From: an uncultured Acetatifactor sp.
GTDB taxonomy: Bacteria; Bacillota; Clostridia; Lachnospirales; Lachnospiraceae
Direction of reading: 5' to 3'
Assembly (NCBI GenBank): GCA_910589655.1
Contig: CAJUTJ010000150.1
Location: forward strand, 1-40,119
Length of the DNA: 40,119 bases
In this document: piece by piece, positions 27,282 through 36,457 of the stretch
Layout of the letters: each line of letters starts with the position of its first letter
Numbering within the stretch: position 1 is the stretch's first letter
Notes under the pieces: generated by a model
Seen by the model: the letters and a program-made list of their open reading frames with translations, nothing else
What the model was told of the DNA's origin: nothing
Database searches by the model: none
Program-made: the position numbers and the translations under genes

Positions 27282-27749
27282 TTATTCCGGTACATCTATT
27301 TCGTAGCCATAAAATTCTTCCATAAATTCCGCAAAGTCCATTCCGTACATCTGCTCGAACATTATGTCGGTCTGATGCCGGAAGACGGGGTCTTTGAGCA
27401 TCTCAGGAAGCATATAGAAGGAGTAAATGAGCATGGAAACCCCGGTGATGATTCCCATAACCGAGAGTACGATTCCCGTCAGGGCGGTGCCGTTCATCTT
27501 CTTGCCTTTGCGGTAAGTCAACAAGGCAAATAAGATGCCCAGAGAACCCAGAGGCAGTGAAAGAATACCCGTGCAGCATGCCGTCACGGATACAATGCCG
27601 CACACCAAAGAGGCAATGAGGAAACCCTGACCATAGGGACGGTGGGTCGGCTGGTTGTAATAGCTGCTGTTGGAGGCATTGCTGTTCCAGCGATCCCGCT
27701 GCTGTCCGCTGCGGCCCCAATTATTTTGGTCATTTTGAAAATTGTCCAT
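27282..27749 (-). CDS. DUF4190-like small membrane protein
   Basis: 155 residues from the ATG at 27749 (AAGGAG upstream). An Asn/Gln/Ser-rich soluble N-terminus (~40 residues) precedes two long membrane helices (GFLIASLVCGIVSVTACCTG area and LTGIVLSVMGIITG area) and an acidic tail. The pattern fits DUF4190-type proteins, whose function is unknown. The 146-base spacer to the next gene holds a direct repeat, TTCCAGTACCGTCCCT, at 27152-27167 and 27260-27275. Confidence 0.8.
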   Translation of the reverse strand: MDNFQNDQNNWGRSGQQRDRWNSNASNSSYYNQPTHRPYGQGFLIASLVCGIVSVTACCTGILSLPLGSLGILFALLTYRKGKKMNGTALTGIVLSVMGIITGVSMLIYSFYMLPEMLKDPVFRHQTDIMFEQMYGMDFAEFMEEFYGYEIDVPE

Positions 27750-27935
27750 GCGATCTAACTCCTTGAATATAAATATATTCATATATACTTTAACATTTTA
27801 TATCCGTTCTGTCAAAGAATACAGGTGTTTTTAAATATAATTCCGTTACAGTTCCCGATTGCGGCAAAGCAGCTTTTTGAGTATAATGGTTACAGCGGAA
27901 AATACGCAAAAGCAGAAAGGTAAGGTTTTAGTCAC

Positions 27936-30377
27936 ATGGATATTATTCTAAAGATCACAGAGGAACTGAAGGTGGAAAAATGGCAGGTGGAAGCCGCCGT
28001 AAAGTTAATCGATGAGGGAAACACGATCCCCTTCATTTCACGATATAGAAAGGAAGTGACAGGCTCCCTGAATGACGAGCAGCTGCGGGATCTGCATGAG
28101 AGGCTTCTCTATCTGCGCAATCTGGAAGAAAAGAAGGAGCAGGTATTGGGCAGCATCGAGGAACAGGGAAAGCTGACGGAAGAACTGAGAGAGAAAATTC
28201 TGGCAGCCCAGACTTTGGTAGTGGTGGAAGATTTGTACCGCCCTTACCGTCCCAAGAGGAAGACAAGAGCCAGTGTTGCCAAAGAGAAAGGCTTGGACGG
28301 GCTGGCACAGTACATATTGGCACAGGATGCCAAAGCCCCGGTGCTGGAGGAAGCGGCAAAGTATGTTTCTTCGGAAGATGTGGAAGCGGACAAGCAGGTG
28401 AAGAGCGCCGAGGAGGCTCTGCAAGGAGCGAAGGATATTATTGCGGAGAGCATTTCCGACGAGGCGGATTACCGTATTTATATCCGTGAAATCACCATGG
28501 AGGAGGGGGTTATTACCGGGACTGCCAAGGATGAGAAGACGGAGAGCGTCTATGAAATGTATTATAATTTTGAGGAGCCTGTGAAAAAGGTGGCGGGACA
28601 CCGCGTCCTTGCTTTGAACAGGGGAGAGGCGGAAAAGATTTTAAATGTGAAGGTCAACGCCCCTGTAGAGCGCATTTTACAGTATCTGGCAAAGAAGACC
28701 ATCCTTTCCGAAAATGAGTTCACTACCCCGATACTGAAAGAGGTGATTCAGGACAGCTATGACCGTCTCATAGCACCTGCTATTGAAAGGGAAATTCGTA
28801 ATGACCTGACGGAGAAGGCGGAGGACGGAGCCATTGCCGTGTTCGGAAAGAATCTGGAGCAGCTTCTGCTGCAGCCCCCCATTGCAGGAAAAGTGGTTCT
28901 GGGATGGGATCCCGCTTTCCGGACGGGCTGTAAGCTTGCGGTGGTAGACGCTACCGGAAAAGTGCTGGACACCAAGGTTATTTATCCCACGGCGCCCCAG
29001 AATAAGGTGGAAGAGGCTAAGGCGGAATGTAAGAAACTGATTAAGAAGTATCATGTGGACTTGATTTCCGTGGGTAACGGCACGGCCTCAAGAGAATCGG
29101 AGCAGGTTATTGTGGATCTGATTAAGGAGCTGGATTGTCCCGTGCAGTATGTTATTGTCAATGAGGCGGGCGCCAGCGTGTACTCTGCCAGCAAGCTTGC
29201 CACGGAGGAATTCCCGAACTTTGACGTAGGGCAGAGAAGCGCCGCCTCCATTGCCAGAAGACTTCAGGATCCGCTGGCGGAGCTGGTGAAAATTGACCCG
29301 AAGTCCATCGGAGTGGGACAGTATCAGCATGATATGAACCAGAAGAAGCTCAGCGAGGCTCTAAGCGGCGTGGTGGAAGACAGTGTGAATAAAGTCGGTG
29401 TGGATCTGAATACGGCATCGGCCTCCCTGCTAGAGTATATTTCGGGCATTAATAAAACCATTGCGAAAAATATTGTGGATTACAGGGAGACAAACGGCCG
29501 TTTTACGGATCGCAGGCAGCTTCTGAAGGTGGCAAAGCTGGGTCCTAAGGCATTCGAACAGTGCGCAGGATTTATGCGTATTTTGGACGGTTCCAATCCT
29601 CTGGATGCCACCAGTGTCCATCCCGAGTCCTATGAGGCGGCGGGAAAACTGCTGGATAAGCTGGGACTGACCATGGAGGATGTGCGGGCGGCGCAGAAGA
29701 AAGCGGCAGCGGAGAAAGCATCCGGTAAAAAAGCCCCTGCTGCCGAAAAGCAGTCTGCTCAGACAAAGCAGCAGGCAAAGCCTCCGAAAAAGCAGAAGAC
29801 CATTCAGGTGCGCAATACCAACACGGCTATGGGGAAAGCCCTCGCCGCGGCTATGGGCGGTATGGTGTCGGAGGGTGACAGGAACCAAAATGATAAGCCC
29901 GTTCAAAAGGATGTGCAGGCTTCCAATACCGTATCTGCCCAAGGGGCATCGGCAGTCGTTTCCAGTCTGGAGAAGCGCATTAAGGACAAGAAGCTGCTGG
30001 CGGAGGAGCTGGGCATCGGTGAGATTACTTTGACGGATATTTTAAAGGAGCTGGAGAAGCCCGCAAGAGATCCCAGAGACGATATGCCCAAGCCGATTCT
30101 GCGCAGTGACGTGCTGGATATGAAAGATTTAAAGCCGGGCATGATCTTAAAGGGAACCGTCCGCAATGTAATTGATTTTGGCGCTTTTGTGGATATCGGT
30201 GTGCATCAGGACGGACTGGTACATATCTCACAGATTACAGACCGCTTTATCAAGCATCCTTTGGAGGCTGTCAGTGTGGGCGATATTGTGGAAGTGCAGG
30301 TGCTGTCGGTGGATGTCCCCAAAAAGCGCATCAGCCTTACCATGAAGATAAATGCCGAGGCGGCGGGCCGGAATTGA
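27936..30377 (+). CDS. tex: Tex-family RNA-binding protein
   Basis: A nucleic-acid-binding protein linked to transcription and RNA metabolism. The 813 residues hold the helical Tex N-domain (1-200), a YqgF/RNase H-like fold (VVLGWDPAFRTGCKLAVVD, around 320), helix-hairpin-helix motifs (LNTASASLLEYISGIN, ~490-550) and a C-terminal S1 domain (GMILKGTVRNVIDFGAFVD, ~735-803). Most Tex proteins are ~720-780 residues; the excess here is a Lys/Ala/Gln-rich linker at about 590-690. The vsr gene follows after 28 bases. Confidence 0.95.
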   Translation: MDIILKITEELKVEKWQVEAAVKLIDEGNTIPFISRYRKEVTGSLNDEQLRDLHERLLYLRNLEEKKEQVLGSIEEQGKLTEELREKILAAQTLVVVEDLYRPYRPKRKTRASVAKEKGLDGLAQYILAQDAKAPVLEEAAKYVSSEDVEADKQVKSAEEALQGAKDIIAESISDEADYRIYIREITMEEGVITGTAKDEKTESVYEMYYNFEEPVKKVAGHRVLALNRGEAEKILNVKVNAPVERILQYLAKKTILSENEFTTPILKEVIQDSYDRLIAPAIEREIRNDLTEKAEDGAIAVFGKNLEQLLLQPPIAGKVVLGWDPAFRTGCKLAVVDATGKVLDTKVIYPTAPQNKVEEAKAECKKLIKKYHVDLISVGNGTASRESEQVIVDLIKELDCPVQYVIVNEAGASVYSASKLATEEFPNFDVGQRSAASIARRLQDPLAELVKIDPKSIGVGQYQHDMNQKKLSEALSGVVEDSVNKVGVDLNTASASLLEYISGINKTIAKNIVDYRETNGRFTDRRQLLKVAKLGPKAFEQCAGFMRILDGSNPLDATSVHPESYEAAGKLLDKLGLTMEDVRAAQKKAAAEKASGKKAPAAEKQSAQTKQQAKPPKKQKTIQVRNTNTAMGKALAAAMGGMVSEGDRNQNDKPVQKDVQASNTVSAQGASAVVSSLEKRIKDKKLLAEELGIGEITLTDILKELEKPARDPRDDMPKPILRSDVLDMKDLKPGMILKGTVRNVIDFGAFVDIGVHQDGLVHISQITDRFIKHPLEAVSVGDIVEVQVLSVDVPKKRISLTMKINAEAAGRN

Positions 30378-30405
30378 CAAGACAGCCTATGTGAGGTAAT
30401 TGCGC

Positions 30406-30858
30406 ATGGATAATCTGACACCACAGCAGCGCCGCAAGAATATGCAGCATATCAAGTCGAAGGACACGTCCATTGAGATCAAGTTCCGGAAGGCTTTGTG
30501 GCAAAAAGGATACCGTTACCGGAAAAATTATAAGGGGCTGCCCGGAAAGCCGGACATTGTCCTGACAAAAGAGAAAATCGCCATTTTCTGCGACAGCGAG
30601 TTCTTCCACGGAAAGGACTGGGAAGTGCTCAAGCCCAGACTGGAGAAAACAAACAACGGAGAATACTGGCAGAAGAAGATTTCCCGGAATATGGAGCACG
30701 ATGATGAGGTGAACAAACAGCTCCTTTTTCTGGGATGGACGGTGATACGGTTCTGGGGCGAGGATATTTTGAAAAAAACGGACGAGTGCATCCATGTGAT
30801 AGAGGAAACGATTTTTGATAATAAACTGAGGGTTTCCATGGATGCTTTTTCGGAGTAG
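30406..30858 (+). CDS. vsr: Very short patch repair endonuclease Vsr
   Basis: Nicks DNA 5' of the T in T:G mismatches left by deamination of 5-methylcytosine, so that the C:G pair is restored. 150 residues against ~156 in E. coli. TPQQRRKNMQHIKSKDTSIE opens the family fold; the catalytic aspartate is Asp50 in GKPDIVL (E. coli Asp51). The usual CFWHxH zinc-site segment is FCDSEFFHGKDW here, so some ligands differ. The ATG at 30406, nine bases after GTGAGG, is preferred over a TTG two codons earlier. It stands before two 5mC methyltransferases, its natural partners. It could also be read through from tex. Confidence 0.93.
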   Translation: MDNLTPQQRRKNMQHIKSKDTSIEIKFRKALWQKGYRYRKNYKGLPGKPDIVLTKEKIAIFCDSEFFHGKDWEVLKPRLEKTNNGEYWQKKISRNMEHDDEVNKQLLFLGWTVIRFWGEDILKKTDECIHVIEETIFDNKLRVSMDAFSE

Positions 30859-30978
30859 CCTCCGACAGATGCGCATGGATTTGTAATGAAAGCTCAGGCG
30901 GCGGACACAGGAGTGCGAAGCACAAAGCAGCCTGCTTCCGGGCTTTCATAGTGCGCCGCGCGGGCGGCGCATGTTAGT
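30857..30978. repeat. Hairpin-rich spacer before the first methyltransferase
   Basis: GCCTCCGACAGATGCGCA and GGATTTG recur at 33409-33435 with four changes, so the methyltransferase pair is flanked by related spacers. A long imperfect hairpin (GAAAGC near 30889 with GCTTTC near 30948) and GTGCGCCGC/GCGGCGCAT follow. Confidence 0.55.
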
Positions 30979-30996
30979 TTGGAAAGAGGATACGAA

Positions 30997-32100
30997 ATGG
31001 AACCGTTTACTTGTGTTGACTTATTTTCCGGCGCCGGAGGTCTGTCAAAAGGCTTTCTGGACGCAGGATATCATGTGGTTCTGGGGGTTGACCATGACAA
31101 GGCTGCTCTCGAGACATTCCGCAGGAATCATGGGGATGCAGAGGCCATGGATTTGGATTTATTTGACCATGAAAATATAGACAAAATTGTGGAATACATA
31201 GACGGAAAGGGGATAGAACTTGACGTATTAATAGGAGGACCGCCCTGTCAGGGATTTTCCTATGCCGGAGCAATGGATATCAACGACAAACGGAATTTCC
31301 TGTACTTGGCCATGGTAGAACTGACACAGCGGCTGAAACCGCAGGCCGTGCTGATTGAAAATGTTCTGGGGATGCTGGAGGCAAGAAAAGGGGCGGGAGC
31401 CGAGAGGATTATAAAAGACTTCGAGAAGATAGGATATGAATTGGTGCCGAAGCTGTTATTTGCTCCGGATTTTGGCATCCCTCAGATCCGCAAGAGAGTG
31501 TTCTTCGTTGGGCTGCGCGATTCTAATGTAAAGTTCCGGTTTCCGGATGCAACCTGCCGTCCCGAGGATTACGTGACCTGTGAACAGGCCATCGGCGATC
31601 TGCCGTCCCTCCAGACGGAAGAAGGCGAAATACTGCGGGGGGAAGCGGTACAGGATTACAGTACGCCGCCTCTGTCCGATTATCAGAGGAAAATGCGGGA
31701 ACATTCGGACAAGGTGTATAATCATGTGGGGAGCATTCCCATTGAGAAGACGAAGAAAATGATTGCATTGGTGCCGGAGGGGAAAAATTACCTTTCTCTG
31801 CCGGAGGAATACAGGAGGCTGTATAAGTACCATGAGGCGTTGACCCGCTATCACAGCAAGAAGCCGTCCCTGACCATCAATACGGGGCACCGATCCCATT
31901 TTCACTATAAATACAACCGGATCCCCACGGTCAGGGAAAGCGCAAGGCTGCAAAGTTTTCCGGACGACTTCCTGTTTTCCGGAAACCAGTCACAACAATA
32001 CAAACAAGTGGGAAATGCGGTTCCGCCCATGCTTGGTCAGGTGCTGGCGGAAGCGCTTAAGTCTTATTTAAAGCGGCCGGGTGACGGACATGAAATATAG
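30997..32100 (+). CDS. DNA 5-cytosine methyltransferase M1
   Basis: Methylates carbon 5 of cytosine in a specific site. 367 residues from the ATG at 30997 (AGAGGA seven bases upstream; a TTG at 30979 is the longer option). Motif I is DLFSGAGG (8-15), motif IV GGPPCQGFSYAG with catalytic Cys84, motif VI ENV (121-123), motif VIII QIRKRVFFVG and motif X QVGNAVPP. The target-recognition region is ~200-290. It overlaps the second methyltransferase gene by 11 bases, so the two are made together. In LlaJI-type systems each enzyme covers one strand of an asymmetric site; that this holds here is inference. Confidence 0.96.
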   Translation: MEPFTCVDLFSGAGGLSKGFLDAGYHVVLGVDHDKAALETFRRNHGDAEAMDLDLFDHENIDKIVEYIDGKGIELDVLIGGPPCQGFSYAGAMDINDKRNFLYLAMVELTQRLKPQAVLIENVLGMLEARKGAGAERIIKDFEKIGYELVPKLLFAPDFGIPQIRKRVFFVGLRDSNVKFRFPDATCRPEDYVTCEQAIGDLPSLQTEEGEILRGEAVQDYSTPPLSDYQRKMREHSDKVYNHVGSIPIEKTKKMIALVPEGKNYLSLPEEYRRLYKYHEALTRYHSKKPSLTINTGHRSHFHYKYNRIPTVRESARLQSFPDDFLFSGNQSQQYKQVGNAVPPMLGQVLAEALKSYLKRPGDGHEI

Positions 32101-33376
32101 AATGATTGATTTATTTGCCGGCTGCGGCGGGTTGGAAGAGGGCTTTTTGAAAAGCGGTAAATATGAGGATATCGCCGCGGTTGAATGGCTCCTGCCTCAA
32201 GTCAATACTTTGCGCAAGCGGCTGAAAACAAAATGGAAGATGGAGGATGCAGAAGAGCGGGTTATGTGCTTTGACATTCGGCGTGAGGAGGAACTTTTCT
32301 CCGGCTGGGAAGACGCCGGGACGGCGCCCAAATCCGAAATCCTTCCCGGCGGGAAGAAGAGCCGTTATAAAACCGGCCCCTATGGCAGCGGAAAAGGACT
32401 GGACTATTTTGTCGCTCAGGCCGGAGGAATTGATATTATAATAGGCGGGCCGCCCTGTCAGGCATATTCCGTAGCGGGCAGGGTAAGGGACGGCAACGGG
32501 ATGAAGGACGATTACCGCAATTATCTCTTTGAACATTATCTCAGTGTTGTGGACAGATATCAACCCAAGGCATTCCTCTTTGAAAATGTGCCGGGGCTGT
32601 TAAGCGCTATCCCCGACGGGACACCGATAACAGACTTGATCAGAGCCGGATTCGAAAGTATAGGATATGAGATCGTGGACGATTTAAAAACCTATGCCAA
32701 GATTGACGCCAGCGATTACGGTGTTCCCCAAAACAGAGAGAGGATCATCATTCTGGGAGTGAAAAAGGACAGGGTGAAAGACCCGCAGGCATTGCTCCGT
32801 GAATTTTATACGGAGGTTCTTCCGCGGTACAAATCGCCCCGGAAGAAATCCGTGGGCGAAGCCATAGGTGATTTACCGGCCCTTTATCCCATTACAGATA
32901 AGCCTTCCCCGTCGGGGCGGATCTCCTATACCAAGGCGGAGTGCCGTACCACATGGCACAGAGCCAGAAAACACAGCCTGAGAGATATAGAAATCTATAA
33001 AATGCTTGCCGAGGACATAGAGACGAACCGGTTGGAATATGCGGACAGCAAAGCGTTGAGCCATCTCTATGAAGAGAGGGTAGGGGCGAAATCTCCCATT
33101 CACAGATACCATGTTTTGCGAAAGGGGGAGCCGGGAACCACCATTATTTCCCATTTAGACAGGGACGGGAACCGGTTTATCCATTACGACTCAAAGCAGA
33201 GCCGCTGCATTACGCCCAGAGAGGCCGCGAGAATCCAGTCCTTTGACGATGATTTTGACTTTCTGGGGACTCAGACCGACGCCTATATTATGATCGGGAA
33301 TGCGGTTCCGCCAAAGCTTGCGGAATGCGTGGCATCGGCGGTATGGGAAATATTGGAGCGTCCCGACTTTACCTAA
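32090..33376 (+). CDS. DNA 5-cytosine methyltransferase M2
   Basis: 428 residues from the ATG at 32090, inside the end of M1; a GTG at 32081 is an alternative and the ribosome binding site is weak, so translation is probably coupled. Motifs: DLFAGCGGLEEGF (I), GGPPCQAYSVAG (IV, catalytic Cys), FLFENVPGL (VI), NRERIIILG (VIII) and MIGNAVPP (X). It is only distantly like M1 and has a large insert between motifs I and IV (~60-110) and a different target region (~240-340). So it likely sees a different sequence, or the other strand of the same site. Confidence 0.96.
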   Translation: MKYRMIDLFAGCGGLEEGFLKSGKYEDIAAVEWLLPQVNTLRKRLKTKWKMEDAEERVMCFDIRREEELFSGWEDAGTAPKSEILPGGKKSRYKTGPYGSGKGLDYFVAQAGGIDIIIGGPPCQAYSVAGRVRDGNGMKDDYRNYLFEHYLSVVDRYQPKAFLFENVPGLLSAIPDGTPITDLIRAGFESIGYEIVDDLKTYAKIDASDYGVPQNRERIIILGVKKDRVKDPQALLREFYTEVLPRYKSPRKKSVGEAIGDLPALYPITDKPSPSGRISYTKAECRTTWHRARKHSLRDIEIYKMLAEDIETNRLEYADSKALSHLYEERVGAKSPIHRYHVLRKGEPGTTIISHLDRDGNRFIHYDSKQSRCITPREAARIQSFDDDFDFLGTQTDAYIMIGNAVPPKLAECVASAVWEILERPDFT

Positions 33377-33545
33377 GGAAACGCTGTTTAAATCATCGTT
33401 TCCTTAGAGCCTCCGGCGGATGCGCACGGATTTGCGGCAGTTTATGCTGCTCTGCAGCGCAAATCCGGCGCGGGAAACGTTTTAATCAGCGTTTCCCTGA
33501 GAAACAGTGTGCTGTCCGCATGATATCCGGAGAAACTCCGCAGAA
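33373..33545. repeat. Nested hairpins and repeat pieces after M2
   Basis: CTAAGGAAACG/CGTTTCCTTAG (33373-33407) overlaps the M2 end and could terminate or stabilise its mRNA. The repeat shared with 30857-30883 lies at 33409-33435, and GGGAAACG/CGTTTCCC at 33472-33497. ATATCCGGAGAAACTCCGCA (33523 onward) is an inverted match of 3463-3483. No gene is supported in 33377-33682. Confidence 0.5.
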
Positions 33546-33599
33546 TAAATTTTCACCGGTGAGGTCGAAAATTTATCCTGCGTGAAACATAGCGGTAAT

Positions 33600-33640
33600 G
33601 TGACGCACATCTGTCAGAAAGCAATTTTCAAACACGCTCT
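33600..33640. mobile_element. Solo end of the 13454-13615 MITE-like element
   Basis: 41 bases matching 13575-13615 with two changes, including the full 18-bp terminal repeat ending ACACGCTCT. The other end is absent. It lies 42 bases before the mcrB-like start codon and could influence its expression. Confidence 0.7.
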
Positions 33641-33682
33641 AGGAAATTTAACGATGCAGACGGCACACTACAAGGATACAGT

Positions 33683-36439
33683 ATGACAATAGCGACAAAA
33701 CAATTGGTGGATGAACTTTGTGGCATTTTGGATAAGAATAAATATCTCATTCTCTCCGGCGGCACGGCGGTGGGGAAAACATATGTTGCGAAGGAGATTA
33801 TCAGGCAAAGCCGCTTGTCGAAATACAACGCGCAAGGGGCTTTGGGCGGCAGCGGACAGGAGTACGAGGTTACGGTCCGGCGCATACAGATTCACCCCTC
33901 CTATTCATATGAGGAGTTTGTAGCCGGAACGGAAATCAGCACCCATGATAAGAGCATCCGGTTTGAAACCTGCGATAAGATTTTCTTGAGCTTTTTAAAG
34001 GAAGCGGTCAAAAGCCGGGAAGCGGGGGAAAACGGAAAATATTTTCTGGTGCTGGAGGATATCGGCCGAGGGCATATCTCCGGTATCATGGGAGATGCGC
34101 TGTCTCTTCTGGAGCCTCACGGGAATAGAAAATATTCGATTACAACACCATCGGGCAGCAGGCTTTCCGTGCCCCCTAATTTCTATATTATCGCGACCAA
34201 ATGTACGGTTATTGACAATGTGGAGCAAATGAATTACGGATTTTTCCGGCATTTTTATCACCGCACGTTGGACAGTGACTATCGCTTTATGAGCGATGAG
34301 GCGACCGAAATATATGCCGACTACGATATATCACCCAATGCCATGTTTTACCGAACGAAAAGAATCGTGCTGGAAAACCTTAGATATAAAAATCAAATCT
34401 CTCTTCCGGACAGGGAAAAATACATTCCGGGGCATGGAATATTCCGGCAGAAGGGAGCGGTGCGGACCGTAAAATATCAGGTGCTCCCTATGCTCAAGCA
34501 GTATCTGAAGGACGGTATATTGGATCGGACGGCCAAAACCGGTATAGGGATTCTGGAAAGCATGGTCACCGGAGCGTACACGAAAGATTTGTCTCTGGCG
34601 GATACCGGATCCATCTCAGGATATAGAAAAGACGTGACACCGGACAGTTTCTATCGGGAGAATCTGACCCATCGTCCCATTGTGAATCTTGTAGCCAGAA
34701 TTTTGACACAGGGGCTGTTGGGTGATGCCGACATTGAGGACAGGATTCTGTTTCATCCGGGCGTTCTGGTGCGGAAAAGCGCAAAATTAGACGGTGAAGC
34801 GATAACCTTTGAGTCTCCCGGCTATCTGTTTGTGGAGAGAGCCAATCGGGACAACTACATATACGGCACTACAAGGAAAAGGGATAAAACGGCGAAACCA
34901 CCCAGATATTTTTATTCGGCGAAAAAGGAAGACAGAATCATTGTCAATGGTATCGAGTATGCGGCGGCTTCGGAGATGCAGCCCAAAGAGTATACCAGAT
35001 GGAGCGAAGATCTGAACAGGGATGACTATATCAATGAGAGGGCTTCCTCTTCCCCTAATTCTATCATGTTTAGAATCCTGAGAGCTTACTATCAATGTTT
35101 GGAACAGAATTACGGGGCGTATTTAACGGAGTTCCCTCAGGATGAAAATATACGGCTGATAAAGGAATATGCGCAGGCAGAATTTGAAAATTTGGTTCGG
35201 TCTGTGAGAAGAATAGGGAACGGATCCGATGACGCCAATGTTAATCTGGAGCGGAACCGGCAATTTCGGGAAATCATATCCCGGCTGACACTGTTTTGGG
35301 CGGACAGGGGAACCGATATCCCATGGAACGGGCGGACAATCGAAGTAGAAGGAGTCTATAAAGTGAACACAAAGGAAAGGTACAAAGAATATGCAAAAGC
35401 AATGGAAGAACTGGAGATTCATCAATTGATCCTGCAAGGGCCTCCCGGTACATCCAAGACCTATTCAGCCAGAGAATTCCTAAAATACATGGGAAGGGCT
35501 GCGGATACTGCCAATGTTCTCTCGGACGGGGAATTGGATGAATTTCAGATCAGACAGTATGGGGCGGGAGAACCGCTCTCGGTATGGGAGGAAGAGAATC
35601 ATAAGGCGCCGGCCATAGCTTGGGATATCGTACAGTTCCATCCTTCCTATGGATACGAGGACTTTGTCAGAGGAATCGAGGTCACAACCGTAAAAGGGGA
35701 GGAGGGCAGCCCGTCGGCTGTTTCTTACGACACCGTGAATAAGACGCTGGGGAAGATGGCAGAGGCGGCGGCAAGACCGGAATATGAAAACACCAAGTTT
35801 TTTCTGGTGATTGACGAAATCAACCGGGCCAATCTGGCCACTGTTTTCGGCGAATTGATTTATGGGCTGGAATACAGGGGGAGTGGGGTGGCCACGCCAT
35901 ATAGGATAGAGAATTCCGATAAGATTATGCTTCCGAACCGTCTCTATATCATCGGGACTATGAATACGGCGGATAAATCAATCGGCGGCATTGACTATGC
36001 GATCCGCAGGCGGTTCTTGTTTTTCTCCCTGCTTCCGGACAGGGATGTGATTCTGGAATACGGATTGGGGAAAGAGCTTTCGGAAGAAGAAAAGAACCGT
36101 CAGTTGGACGTTAATGAGAAGGCGGCAGGTTTGTTTGATCAGGTGGAAAAGTTATTTGCACCGGACAATTTGAACGGGGAATATTACAAAGATGACGTGC
36201 AGATCGGCCACACTTATTTTCTTGTATCCTCCGAGGAGCAGCTGTATTACAGATTTAAATATCAGATACTGCCCATATTGCGGGAATATCATAAGGACGG
36301 CATGTTTCAGTTTGAGGCTCCCGATGCTTCGGAAGACGGATTCGACGGTTTGCTGGAATGTATTGCCGGCAAAATAAATACCAACGCGGAAGAGACGCGG
36401 GTGAGGGACATTTTTGAAAAGCTGTCCGGAATTCAGTGA
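33683..36439 (+). CDS. McrB-like protein with two AAA+ modules
   Basis: 918 residues, about twice the length of McrB. The C-terminal module (576-918) is canonical: Walker A GPPGTSKT (586-593), FFLVIDEINRAN (706-717), IIGTMNTADKSIG (756-768) and AIRRRF (773-778), i.e. the McrB GTPase signatures. The N-terminal module (1-285) aligns to it throughout: GGTAVGKT (26-33), HPSYSYEEFVAGTE (71-84), FLVLEDIGRGHISG (121-134), and lid KYQVLPMLKQYLKDG (264-278). However, DEINR has become EDIGR, MNTAD is lost and the arginine cluster is reduced to YGFFRHF. The middle (286-575) has no domain I recognise and may read DNA. AAGGA precedes the ATG. The McrC-like gene follows after 18 bases. This would be the motor subunit of the restriction complex. 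Confidence 0.9.
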   Translation: MTIATKQLVDELCGILDKNKYLILSGGTAVGKTYVAKEIIRQSRLSKYNAQGALGGSGQEYEVTVRRIQIHPSYSYEEFVAGTEISTHDKSIRFETCDKIFLSFLKEAVKSREAGENGKYFLVLEDIGRGHISGIMGDALSLLEPHGNRKYSITTPSGSRLSVPPNFYIIATKCTVIDNVEQMNYGFFRHFYHRTLDSDYRFMSDEATEIYADYDISPNAMFYRTKRIVLENLRYKNQISLPDREKYIPGHGIFRQKGAVRTVKYQVLPMLKQYLKDGILDRTAKTGIGILESMVTGAYTKDLSLADTGSISGYRKDVTPDSFYRENLTHRPIVNLVARILTQGLLGDADIEDRILFHPGVLVRKSAKLDGEAITFESPGYLFVERANRDNYIYGTTRKRDKTAKPPRYFYSAKKEDRIIVNGIEYAAASEMQPKEYTRWSEDLNRDDYINERASSSPNSIMFRILRAYYQCLEQNYGAYLTEFPQDENIRLIKEYAQAEFENLVRSVRRIGNGSDDANVNLERNRQFREIISRLTLFWADRGTDIPWNGRTIEVEGVYKVNTKERYKEYAKAMEELEIHQLILQGPPGTSKTYSAREFLKYMGRAADTANVLSDGELDEFQIRQYGAGEPLSVWEEENHKAPAIAWDIVQFHPSYGYEDFVRGIEVTTVKGEEGSPSAVSYDTVNKTLGKMAEAAARPEYENTKFFLVIDEINRANLATVFGELIYGLEYRGSGVATPYRIENSDKIMLPNRLYIIGTMNTADKSIGGIDYAIRRRFLFFSLLPDRDVILEYGLGKELSEEEKNRQLDVNEKAAGLFDQVEKLFAPDNLNGEYYKDDVQIGHTYFLVSSEEQLYYRFKYQILPILREYHKDGMFQFEAPDASEDGFDGLLECIAGKINTNAEETRVRDIFEKLSGIQ

Positions 36440-36457
36440 CGGAGGAGGGAAGCAGGC

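Noticed and set aside
33653..33685. A 10-codon frame overlapping the mcrB-like start (ATGA)
   Set aside because: Too short and without a ribosome binding site; probably chance.
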